Shown: piece after piece, positions 14,545 to 22,600 of the stretch
Position numbering within the stretch: position 1 is the first letter of the stretch
Layout: each line of letters starts with the position of its first letter
Assembly (NCBI RefSeq): GCF_943914015.1
Contig: NZ_CALUAK010000037.1
Location: forward strand, 1-22,820
Direction: 5' to 3'
Length of the DNA: 22,820 bases
Source: an uncultured Corynebacterium sp.
GTDB taxonomy: Bacteria; Actinomycetota; Actinomycetes; Mycobacteriales; Mycobacteriaceae
Program-made: the position numbers and the translations under genes
Notes under the pieces: generated by a model
Databases searched by the model: none
What the model was told of the DNA's origin: nothing
The model's input: only the letters and a program-made list of their open reading frames with translations

Positions 14545-14578
14545 ACCACCAGGAACGGTTGAGTTGAGCTGAATACAT
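14531..14578 (-). CDS. trpL: trp leader peptide (MYSAQLNRSWWWLAM)
   Basis: This is a 15-codon frame from ATG 14578 to TAA 14531-14533 with three consecutive TGG codons (residues 10-12). It lies just before mutually exclusive hairpins and trpE, so it is the sensor of charged tRNA-Trp. No ribosome site is visible. A TAAAGT -10 element ends 7 bases before ATG, so the leader mRNA appears to begin at the start codon itself. Confidence 0.88.
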   Translation of the reverse strand: MYSAQLNRSWWWLAM

Positions 14579-14585
14579 GCCAGGT

Positions 14586-14620
14586 ACTTTAGCAGCCCCC
14601 ACCTGCTATGGGGAGGGGCT
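14586..14620 (-). promoter_or_regulatory. trp operon promoter with overlapping inverted repeats
   Basis: The minus-strand -10 TAAAGT is at 14591-14586, 7 bases before the trpL ATG. Overlapping its upstream edge is TAGCAG (14590-14595) - N7 - CTGCTA (14603-14608), a perfect inverted repeat. AGCCCCC (14594-14600) and AGGGGCT (14614-14620) form another with one wobble. These could be an operator, or the end of the upstream SdpI-family transcript; no U-tract follows. No clear -35. Confidence 0.55.
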
Positions 14621-14658
14621 ACACCCTATTAGGGGGAGCGAATCGAATATGTATTCTA

Positions 14659-15174
14659 TTAGTGGTCGTTGAAGCGAGGAGATTGCTGAGGCTCCGCTGC
14701 ACGGGATTCCGCTGCACGGGATTGTGCTGCACGGGATTGTGCTGCACGCCGCACAGCATCGAGATCTACCTGCACAGGGGCATCAACCTCAGCTGGAGTT
14801 TCAGTGGCCGACGAGCCGGGGGAAGACGGTGACGGATCCTGGGATGGCTCCGAGGAGTCGTCGTAAAGCGCAGAGAACCGTGCCCCACTGCCGACGCCGA
14901 GAGCGAGGAAAACGAGTCCAATGAGCGCGCCAATGATCGCCAGAATCCACGAACCGCGGTAGGAGAACAGCGTGGCGAAGAGGAACGCGAGGGCTCCGAT
15001 CAGCCAGAATGGGCCGGCGGCGAAGTGCGCGCGATCCCAGGCCTCCTTTGATTTCCTGGTCCCTGCGGTGGTGATGCCGATGAATGAATTGCCGGGGAAG
15101 TGGCGCGTCCAGCCGAGGATGCCGGCGACGGCCAGAAGAAGGGCGAAAATGGCGCAGAGAACAGTGAGAATCAT
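14659..15174 (-). CDS. SdpI-family membrane protein with repetitive Ala/Arg tail
   Basis: This 171-residue protein has three hydrophobic segments (about 1-21, 53-71, 76-95). Between the first two lies the SdpI-family signature NSFIGITTAGTRKSKEAWDRAH (about 29-50), which in relatives is GxRTxxTxxSxxAWxxxH. The best-known member, Bacillus SdpI, gives immunity to the SdpC toxin; no toxin gene is seen here and that role should not be assumed. The cytoplasmic tail is acidic and Ser/Pro-rich, then contains AAQSR-type pentapeptide repeats encoded by 15-bp DNA repeats. ATG 15174 is chosen because the first helix starts here and a TAGGGT -10 lies 7 bases upstream. An in-frame codon at 15321 would lie inside the divergent gene. 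Confidence 0.8.
   Translation of the reverse strand: MILTVLCAIFALLLAVAGILGWTRHFPGNSFIGITTAGTRKSKEAWDRAHFAAGPFWLIGALAFLFATLFSYRGSWILAIIGALIGLVFLALGVGSGARFSALYDDSSEPSQDPSPSSPGSSATETPAEVDAPVQVDLDAVRRAAQSRAAQSRAAESRAAEPQQSPRFNDH
14694..14746. repeat. 15-bp tandem repeat in the SdpI-family gene
   Basis: About three and a half copies of a 15-bp unit (CCGCTGCACGGGATT or GTGCTGCACGGGATT) lie at 14694-14708, 14709-14723, 14724-14738 and 14739 onward. They encode the RAAQS/RAAES repeats of the C-terminal tail. Because 15 is a multiple of three, copy-number change would keep the frame. Confidence 0.8.
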
Positions 15175-15181
15175 GCTTTTT

Positions 15182-15187
15182 ACCCTA
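15182..15187 (-). promoter_or_regulatory. -10 element of the SdpI-family gene
   Basis: The minus strand has TAGGGT at 15187-15182, separated by 7 bases from ATG 15174. No ribosome site is seen, so a leaderless transcript is likely. The match to the TANNNT consensus is only partial. Confidence 0.45.
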
Positions 15188-15234
15188 CCGTGTGAGCTCG
15201 GTGTGGTAACGCCAACACTAACCAAAGGACGTAT

Positions 15235-15262
15235 TTGCATAATATTCACCGTCAAATATAAT
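15235..15262 (+). promoter_or_regulatory. Promoter of the dicarboxylate/amino-acid symporter
   Basis: TTGCAT (15235-15240) and a consensus TATAAT (15257-15262) are spaced by 16 bp. The start codon ATG 15269 follows 6 bases later, so the mRNA is predicted to be leaderless. Confidence 0.7.
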
Positions 15263-15268
15263 CCTTGT

Positions 15269-16534
15269 ATGGATTTTAAGAAGTTAAGCGGAAGTCTCCT
15301 GTTCCGCATCATTGTCGCCATTATCCTCGGTATAGTTGCGTCGATTATTTTTCACGGGTCCGGATGGGGAGAGACCATCGCCCGTATTTTTGTTACATTC
15401 AACGGACTGTTCGGAAACTTCCTCGGCTTCTTCATTCCGGTCCTGATTTTTGCGCTCATCGCGCCCGCGATCGCGTCGCTGGGCCGCGGTGCCGGTAAGT
15501 GGCTGGGTATCACGACGGCGATCGCCTACTTTTCGACGATCATTTCCGGCTTCATCGCCTACGGCATCTCCATCAGCCTCTATGACTGGCTGCTTGCCGG
15601 CAACTCCACGGTGAAGGTGGATGACATCGACGAAGGCGCACTCCAGCCGTTCTTCGAGATCGAGATGCCCGCGCCGATGGATGTCATGACGGCGCTGCTC
15701 CTCGCATTCACCGTCGGTTTGGCGATGACGGCCGTGAAATCCGACACTTTGTACCGTGGCTGCCAGGACCTGCAGCGCGTCATCATGCACGTGATCAGCG
15801 GTTTCATCATCCCGCTTCTGCCGATCTACATCTTCGGCATGTTCTTGTCCTTGGGCATGAACGGCAACCTCCTCAACACCCTCACTGCGTTTGGCAAGGT
15901 CCTGCTCCTCGCCGTCCTTATGACGTGGGTGATCCTCATTGCGCAGTACATTATTGCGGGTGGCATCGCCGGGAAGAATCCGTTCACCGCGCTGAAGAAC
16001 ATGCTGCCCGCCTACGCCACGGCACTGGGCACCTCCTCGTCTGCTGCGACGATTCCGATTACGTACGCGGGTGCGAAGAAGAACGGCGTGACGGATGCGG
16101 TTGCGGGCTTTGTCATTCCGCTGTGTGCGACGATTCACTTGTCCGGTTCGATTCAAAAGATTGGGTTGTGCGCGTTTGCAATTGTGTACATGGATGGCAT
16201 GGAGATGTCCCCGGGCATGGCCATCGGTTTTATCCTTATGCTGGGTATCTTTATGATCGCTGCTCCTGGTGTCCCTGGCGGCGCGATTATGGCTGCTGTG
16301 GGCCTGTTGCAGTCCATGCTGGGATTCACCGATGACCAGGTGGCGCTGATGATTGCTGCCTACATTGCGATTGATTCCTTCGGCACTGCCTGCAACGTGA
16401 CTGGTGATGGCGCGATTGCCATGGTGGTCAACAAGTTTGCCAAGGGTGATATTCAGCGCACGGCACGCCAGGAGGAGACCTCTCCCCTGGATTACCAGTC
16501 GGAGGGGACGGCTGCCCTGTACGAGGGTAAGTAA
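15269..16534 (+). CDS. Dicarboxylate/amino-acid:cation symporter (DAACS/SDF family)
   Basis: This 421-residue membrane protein of the glutamate/dicarboxylate symporter family takes up an acidic amino acid, dicarboxylate or Ser/Thr with Na+ or H+. The helical-hairpin signature is ALGTSSSAATIPITY, matching the family serine-rich motif. Further core stretches are GFVIPLCATIHLSGS and APGVPGGAIMAAVGLL, with IDSFGTACNVTGDGA in the last helix (usual family form DxxRTxxNVxGD). The usual Arg or Thr in that motif is replaced (SFGTACN), so I cannot assign the substrate. ATG 15269 is supported by a TATAAT promoter 6 bases upstream; the open frame upstream of it is not coding. The acidic C-terminal tail is short. 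Confidence 0.88.
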   Translation: MDFKKLSGSLLFRIIVAIILGIVASIIFHGSGWGETIARIFVTFNGLFGNFLGFFIPVLIFALIAPAIASLGRGAGKWLGITTAIAYFSTIISGFIAYGISISLYDWLLAGNSTVKVDDIDEGALQPFFEIEMPAPMDVMTALLLAFTVGLAMTAVKSDTLYRGCQDLQRVIMHVISGFIIPLLPIYIFGMFLSLGMNGNLLNTLTAFGKVLLLAVLMTWVILIAQYIIAGGIAGKNPFTALKNMLPAYATALGTSSSAATIPITYAGAKKNGVTDAVAGFVIPLCATIHLSGSIQKIGLCAFAIVYMDGMEMSPGMAIGFILMLGIFMIAAPGVPGGAIMAAVGLLQSMLGFTDDQVALMIAAYIAIDSFGTACNVTGDGAIAMVVNKFAKGDIQRTARQEETSPLDYQSEGTAALYEGK

Positions 16535-16543
16535 TATATTCGC

Positions 16544-16568
16544 GCTCCATCTACTACACTCATGGAGC
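16544..16568 (+). promoter_or_regulatory. leuS promoter -10 framed by an inverted repeat
   Basis: TACACT (16555-16560) lies 8 bases before the leuS ATG. It sits inside a perfect 7-bp inverted repeat, GCTCCAT (16544-16550) and ATGGAGC (16562-16568), whose right arm ends at the base before the start codon. The arrangement suggests an operator, or a fold at the mRNA 5' end if transcription begins further upstream. No T-box-like leader fits in the 34-bp gap after the symporter gene. Confidence 0.5.
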
Positions 16569-19361
16569 ATGACGAATGACTCTTTCACATACCGGTATGG
16601 CGCAGATCTTGCGCGGAAAATTGAACAGAAGTGGCAGGGATATTGGGCGGATAATAATGTGTTCGCCGCGCCGAATCCGGTAGGTGATCTCGCAGAGCCG
16701 AATCATGAACAATTGAGCAAGCCGAAGCGGTTTGTGCAGGATATGTTCCCGTATCCTTCGGGTGCGGGTCTGCATGTCGGGCACCCGCTCGGCTATATTT
16801 CTACCGACGTGTTTGCGCGTTATAGCAGGCACAATGGTTTTAACGTGTTGCACACGTTGGGGTATGACGCGTTTGGTTTGCCGGCGGAGCAGTATGCGAT
16901 TCAGACGGGGACGCATCCGCGGGAGACGACGGAGAAGAACATCCATAATATGGAGCGTCAGCTGGGGCTTCTCGGTTTGGGTCATGATAAGCGTCGCGCC
17001 ATTCGTACTATTGATAAGAATTATTACCGCTGGACGCAGTGGATTTTCCTAACTATCTATAATTCGTATTTTGATGAGGCTGAGCAGAAGGCGAAGCCGG
17101 TGAGCGAGCTCCGCGAGCAGCTGACTGCGGAGGGCACGCATTCCGCGCAGGAGATTGAGGACATTATCGATGAGAAGCGTTTGGTGTATCGCACGAAGTC
17201 GCTGGTCAATTGGTGTCCGGGTCTGGGTACGGTGCTGGCGAACGAGGAGGTCACGGCCGAGGGTCGCTCGGAGCGCGGTAATTTCCCGGTCTTCCGCAAG
17301 GAGCTCTCGCAGTGGATGATGCGCATCACGGCCTACGGTGACAGGCTTATCGACGACATGGATCTTTTGGACTGGCCGGAAAAGGTGAAGTCCATGCAGC
17401 GCAACTGGATCGGTCGGTCCACGGGCGCTGAGGTCGATTTCACGATCGGTTCTGGCAAAGCCGAGGAGAAGGTCTCGGTTTACACCACGCGCCCGGATAC
17501 GTTGTTCGGTGCGACGTATTTGGTCCTCTCCCCCGAGCATCCGCTCGTCGATAAGCTTGTCGACGACCATCCGTATGCGGACGGTACGGATGAGCGCTGG
17601 ACTTTCGGTGCGCACACACCGAAGGAAGCGGTGGAGGCGTACCGAGAGAAGATCGCCGCGAAGTCGGACCTGGAGCGTCAGGAAAACAAGGAAAAGACGG
17701 GTGTTTACCTGGGCGTTACCGCAACTAACCCGCTGAGCAAGAAGGACGTTCCGGTTTTCATTTCCGATTATGTCCTCATGGGTTACGGCACGGGCGCGAT
17801 TATGGCTGTTCCTGCGCACGATACGCGTGACTACGAGTTTGCGACGGTCTTTGGCCTGCCGATTGTGGAGGTCCTGGAGGGCGGCAACATTGCCGAGGAG
17901 GCGTTCACCGGCGACGGCACCCACATCAACTCCGGTTTCCTCGACGGCCTGAACAAGGACGATGGCATCAAAGCTGCCATCGCGAAGCTTGAAGAAGACG
18001 GCACCGGCCACGCCCAAAAGCAGTACAAGCTGCGCGATTGGCTGTTTGCCCGCCAGCGTTACTGGGGTGAGCCGTTCCCCATTGTGTACGACGATGAGGG
18101 TCACGCCCACGCCTTGCCGGAGGAGATGCTCCCGGTGGAGCTGCCGGATGTGGAGGATTACAAGCCTGTTACCGCTGATCCGAATGATCGCGATTCGGAG
18201 CCGCACCCGCCGCTGGCGAAGGCGACGGATTGGGTCAATGTGACCCTTGACCTGGGCGATGGCCCGAAGCATTATCGCCGCGATACAAATGTCATGCCGC
18301 AGTGGGCCGGTTCCTCCTGGTACCAGCTCCGCTACATCGATCCGACCAACGAGGAAAAGTTCGTTGACCTGGAAAATGAGCGCTACTGGACGGGTCCGCA
18401 AAACGAGTCGGATTGCGGCGGTGTCGACCTCTACGTCGGCGGTGTCGAGCACGCCGTCCTCCACCTCCTGTACTCCCGCTTCTGGCACAAAGTCCTGTTT
18501 GACCTGGGCTATGTCACGAGCTGCGAGCCGTACCGCAAGCTCTTCAACCAGGGCTACATCCAGGCCTATGCCTACACGGATAAGCGCGGTGTGTACGTTC
18601 CGGCGGCGGAGGTCGAGGAGAAGGACGGAAAGTTCTTCTACCAGGGCGAAGAGGTCAATCAGGAGTACGGCAAGATGGGCAAGTCGCTCAAGAATGCGGT
18701 GTCTCCGGATCAGGTCTGCGAGGATTATGGTGCCGATACGCTGCGTCTTTATGAGATGAGCATGGGTCCGCTGGATATGTCTCGTCCGTGGGCGACGAAG
18801 GATGTCATCGGTGCGCATCGGTTCCTGCAGCGCGTGTGGCGTCTCGTCGTCGATGAATCCACTGGTAACCCTGTTTTCTCCGAAAACAGCCTGACGGAAG
18901 ATGACGAGAAGGCTCTGCATCGCACGATCGCTGGTGTCCGTGATGATTATGAGCATCTGCGCATCAACACGGTCGCCGCCAAGCTCATCGAGTTCACGAA
19001 CCACCTGACCAAGGCCTACCCCGCCGGCGCCCCCCGCGCTGCCCTCGAGCCCCTGGCCATCATGCTTTCCCCCATCGCGCCGCACATCGCCGAGGAACTG
19101 TGGTCGCGCCTTGGTCACGACGGTGGCATCACGTACGTGCCGTTCCCGTCGTTCGACGAGTCTAAGCTTGTCGACGATTCGGTGGAGCTTCCCGTCCAGG
19201 TCAACGGTAAGGTTCGCGCTCACATCACCGTTGCGGTCGACGCGGCGAAGGACGCGGTTCTGGCTGCAGCGCGCGATGCGGCTGCCTCGAATATCGAGGG
19301 CAAGACCGTGGTGAAGGAAATCGTCGTTCCGGGCCGGTTGGTTAATTTGGTTGTGAAGTAA
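16569..19361 (+). CDS. leuS: Leucyl-tRNA synthetase
   Basis: This 930-residue class Ia synthetase charges tRNA-Leu with leucine. It shows the HIGH-type motif HVGH at 69-72 in YPSGAGLHVGHPLG. The CP1 editing domain follows with TTRPDTLFGATYLVLSPEHPL and a threonine-rich, aspartate-containing VPAHDTRDYEFA. The KMSKS-type loop appears as KMGKS at 702-706. The C-terminal anticodon-binding and VQVNGKVR segments complete it. KMGKS instead of KMSKS is usual in actinobacterial LeuS. ATG 16569 is chosen since conserved sequence starts soon after; the in-frame ATG 16404 lies within the symporter gene. A strong terminator follows. Confidence 0.97.
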   Translation: MTNDSFTYRYGADLARKIEQKWQGYWADNNVFAAPNPVGDLAEPNHEQLSKPKRFVQDMFPYPSGAGLHVGHPLGYISTDVFARYSRHNGFNVLHTLGYDAFGLPAEQYAIQTGTHPRETTEKNIHNMERQLGLLGLGHDKRRAIRTIDKNYYRWTQWIFLTIYNSYFDEAEQKAKPVSELREQLTAEGTHSAQEIEDIIDEKRLVYRTKSLVNWCPGLGTVLANEEVTAEGRSERGNFPVFRKELSQWMMRITAYGDRLIDDMDLLDWPEKVKSMQRNWIGRSTGAEVDFTIGSGKAEEKVSVYTTRPDTLFGATYLVLSPEHPLVDKLVDDHPYADGTDERWTFGAHTPKEAVEAYREKIAAKSDLERQENKEKTGVYLGVTATNPLSKKDVPVFISDYVLMGYGTGAIMAVPAHDTRDYEFATVFGLPIVEVLEGGNIAEEAFTGDGTHINSGFLDGLNKDDGIKAAIAKLEEDGTGHAQKQYKLRDWLFARQRYWGEPFPIVYDDEGHAHALPEEMLPVELPDVEDYKPVTADPNDRDSEPHPPLAKATDWVNVTLDLGDGPKHYRRDTNVMPQWAGSSWYQLRYIDPTNEEKFVDLENERYWTGPQNESDCGGVDLYVGGVEHAVLHLLYSRFWHKVLFDLGYVTSCEPYRKLFNQGYIQAYAYTDKRGVYVPAAEVEEKDGKFFYQGEEVNQEYGKMGKSLKNAVSPDQVCEDYGADTLRLYEMSMGPLDMSRPWATKDVIGAHRFLQRVWRLVVDESTGNPVFSENSLTEDDEKALHRTIAGVRDDYEHLRINTVAAKLIEFTNHLTKAYPAGAPRAALEPLAIMLSPIAPHIAEELWSRLGHDGGITYVPFPSFDESKLVDDSVELPVQVNGKVRAHITVAVDAAKDAVLAAARDAAASNIEGKTVVKEIVVPGRLVNLVVK

Positions 19362-19386
19362 ACCCTCTTCCGGGCGTTTTGATGGT

Positions 19387-19430
19387 GCCGGGTTCCGCCT
19401 TCGATGGGTGGTACCCGGCGTTTTCTTGTT
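19387..19430 (+). terminator. Intrinsic terminator of leuS
   Basis: A 13-bp stem pairs GCCGGGTTCCGCC (19387-19399) with 19407-19419, with one T-T mismatch and one G-U. The loop is 7 nt and the stem is followed by GTTTTCTTGTT. It lies 26 bp after the leuS stop. Confidence 0.88.
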
Positions 19431-19640
19431 TCTGGGAATGCTGTTCTCACCAGGTGTAATGGGCGTTACCTTGGGGGCTTTAACGGTTCTTTGAAATAAC
19501 CCTATGGAAAAATTAATTTTCACAGCTAGGAGTGCGAATATTGCCAGCGTGGTCTACAATCGTGGGCAGTAGACGAAACCGAGATAACGTAATATAAAGG
19601 AAAAAATATATTACGTGTCGCCCGACAGAAGGACCATGTT
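19431..19640 (+). promoter_or_regulatory. Upstream region of the surface-protein gene
   Basis: This AT-rich stretch contains the self-complementary AAAATTAATTTT (19509-19520) and a candidate -10 TACAAT (19555-19560). A perfect inverted repeat ACGTAATATA (19587-19596) / TATATTACGT (19607-19616) has a 10-nt A-rich spacer. The ribosome site AGAAGGA (19627-19633) lies 7 bases before GTG 19641. If TACAAT is the -10, the leader is about 73 nt and carries the hairpin just upstream of the ribosome site. This is the only gene start in the right half, apart from trp genes, with a long leader. Confidence 0.6.
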
Positions 19641-22600
19641 GTGAACTACAAGCCCAAGGGATTTTCCATTGCGGCCGCAGCCGTGTCTCTGACGTTGCTT
19701 CTCCCCGGAGTTGTCCCCGTCGTGCCACCTCAGGCCGTTGCGCAAACAGCCAGCGAAAACACCGAAAACACACCCGAAAACGCGAACCCCACCGGGGCCA
19801 CCCGCGCCGCTGCCGAATCAGATGCCGTCGCAGAGTCCTTCTTCGCCGACGCCATCGAGGCCACCGGTGTCAAGGACGCCAAGGGAACCGTCAACGGCAA
19901 CGTCGTTGAGCTGGGAATTATCCCAGAAACCTACATTCAGGATGCCGTCGCCGCCGGTAAGCCGCTCGGTGGCGTCGAGGTCTACGCCAAGTGGACGGAA
20001 AAGAAAAAGAACGGCCAGATTTCCTCGCCACTGTATAAGACGGTCACCAAGGACGACGGCACCTTCTCTATTGCATTGAAGCCTTACCTCGATGCCAACG
20101 GCAAGGAACACACGTTCACAGCAGATCCGACGGCGGCATATAAAGAGAAGATCCAGCTGTGGTTTAGGGCTCCCGACGATAGCCTGGAGCTGTTCTGGAG
20201 CTACGGCTACCGCCCGGTGCCGGACGGCATCGTCGTGGATACCACCGGCGGCGCAGACTGGACGGGTGGACGCGTCCGCAACGCGCGCGCTTTGTTCAAG
20301 AAGAAGGACGACCCGTCGCTTCCGAACCATAAGCCGCGGGATCAGTGGGTTGTCCAGTCGGCAGAAAACATGAACGGCAAAAACGGCGACGTCAACGGCC
20401 GCATCTACTGGAACTGGGTCCAGGGTGTGGGTTCGCTGCGCTGGCGCGATGTCAACAACCCGGACTACGACCGTGGCATCCCGAACGTCGAGGTCGTTGC
20501 CTCCTACCTTTCCGATAAGGCCGTCGACGCAATCGAGAAGTACTACAACGACAACAAGGCCACGCTGTTTAACAACCATCCGCTGCGCAAACCCGGCTGG
20601 ACTTATGAGGATGCCGTCACCCTCAACAACTGGATCATGGAGAAAGTGAAGGCGAACCCCGATTGGATCGCCGAAACGGTCATGACCACCACAGATGCCA
20701 AGGGTGCCTACAAGATTCGCTTCAACGGCACGTGGGGGCGGGATGACCGTTCGGCAGGTTCGGTCCCTAAGGACAAGGTCGGCACGGTTGCGTCCAGCCC
20801 GAATGAGGGATCCTGGGGTGATAGCGGCAGAAGCAAGGACACGAAGCACGTCAACTGGGAGTGGATGTACATCTCCACCCCGAACATGCCACCTGTCGCC
20901 GGTGTGACCAATCCGTTCCGCAACGAAATCTGGGGCGGTGCCGATATGTGGTCCAATAGAGCTCTCCTTACCAGGGGTAATGACCCGATGGGTACGGGTA
21001 ACCTCATCGCTGCAAATGCGACGCAGGATCTCACCCAGGACTACTTCGCCGATCTCCACATCGGTGCCCTCACCCCGCACTCCACCTTCGGTGTCCTTTC
21101 CTATGACACGCGGACGAAGTTCGCCACTCCGGGCGTGACGGTGGACACCGGTGCAGCTGGTTGGCCCTCCCAGGCGGATCAGAAGTACCGCATCATCTGG
21201 ACGGATCCGGATGGAAACGAGGTTAAGCGGTGTGAGGAGTTCGCAGATGCCGACGGTCACATCCCCTCCTGTCCCCTCACCGTCCCGGAGGATTTGAAGG
21301 AGGTCTCCACCTTCACGGCGACCCTCTACGCCCTGCCTGATGGGGCAGATCCGCTGGTCATGGGCGTGGACACCTTCACCGCTATCCCCGCCAGGTTGCA
21401 CACCCCCTACGGCGCGGTGGGCCAAAACTACCCGCTGCAGACCCCGGGCAACCCCGCAAATGTCAAGGACGGCCAGGTGGCCGCGTTTGTGGAGGTGCCG
21501 AGCACAATTGGCAAGGCGGAGGTGACGTGGACCTACGAGCTCGACCCGGAGACTCCCCTTCCACAGGGCCTCAGTCTCGATGAAAAGACGGGAAAGATCA
21601 CGGGCACGCCGACAGAGTTCGGTACGTTCCCGGTGCGGGTCACCGCTGTCGGTACGATCCCCTCGGCGTCGGGTGACACGAAGGAAGTTCGGATCGGTAC
21701 CACCGATAATCTGACGGTGACGAAGGCGACGATGCTTGACTACACCTTCACGGAGGGTGAGAAGGGCACCAAGCCGATCAGTATTGTCGGTCTGCCGCAA
21801 AACGCCACGGATAAGGAAGGAAATCCGGTCCAGGTTACCGCCACGAACTTCACCGCGGTCGGTGATCTTCCGAAGGGCTTCTCCCTTGCTCCCGACGGCA
21901 TGTTGACGGTGGATGAGACTGCTAAGGCGGGCACGTACACCGATGTCACCGTCCAGTACGAGGTCACCGATGAGGATGGTGTGAAACACACGATCCAGGG
22001 TGGCGGCAAGGTCGTCGTCGATCCGAACCCGGCCTTCGTCAAGCAGGATCGCGACACGTATCAGCCCCAGGTCGGTTCGGATACTCCGACGGTGGAGCAG
22101 GACTCGTCGGTCACGACGGCCCCGCTCACCTTCGATGATCCGAACACGCCGGATACGGAATCTGCTCCCTCGGGCACGCTTTTCGACGCGCCGGATGCCA
22201 CCGCCTTGAACAGCATTTTCCCGGACGCAACGCCGGCTCCTGACTGGGTTACGGTGAATCCGGATGGTTCGGTCACCGCGAACCCGCCGAAGGACGCGAA
22301 GCCTGGTGTCTACCAGGTCCCGGTCCGCGCCAACTACCCGGACGGTTCCTCCGAGATCGTGTTTGTGCCGGTAGAGGTAACGAAGCGGACACCGGATGCA
22401 GAAAAGTACGGCCCCACGTACGGTTCCACGCCCACGAGTGTGGCGCAGGATTCCCGCGGTTCGGTGACGGATCCGAGCTTCGATGATCCGAACACAACGG
22501 ATGTGCAGGAGCGCGTTCCCGCTGGTACGACCTTCGCCCCCGGAGCGGATGCACCGGATTGGGTCGAGGTTGATCCGCAGACCGGTATGCTCACGCTGCG

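Noticed and set aside
16535..16568. T-box or other long leader before leuS
   Set aside because: Only 34 bp separate the genes and no specifier or antiterminator elements are present.
15284..16588. Minus-strand open frame opposite the symporter gene
   Set aside because: The plus strand encodes a well-conserved transporter; the antisense translation is His/Arg-rich without membrane or domain features.
17049..19523. Long minus-strand open frame opposite leuS
   Set aside because: It is the complement of a clear leuS reading frame; the length is explained by high G+C and codon bias, and the translation shows no domain.
19818..21989. Long minus-strand open frame opposite the surface-protein gene
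   Set aside because: It is a shadow of the signal-peptide-bearing plus-strand gene; no start signal or recognisable domain.
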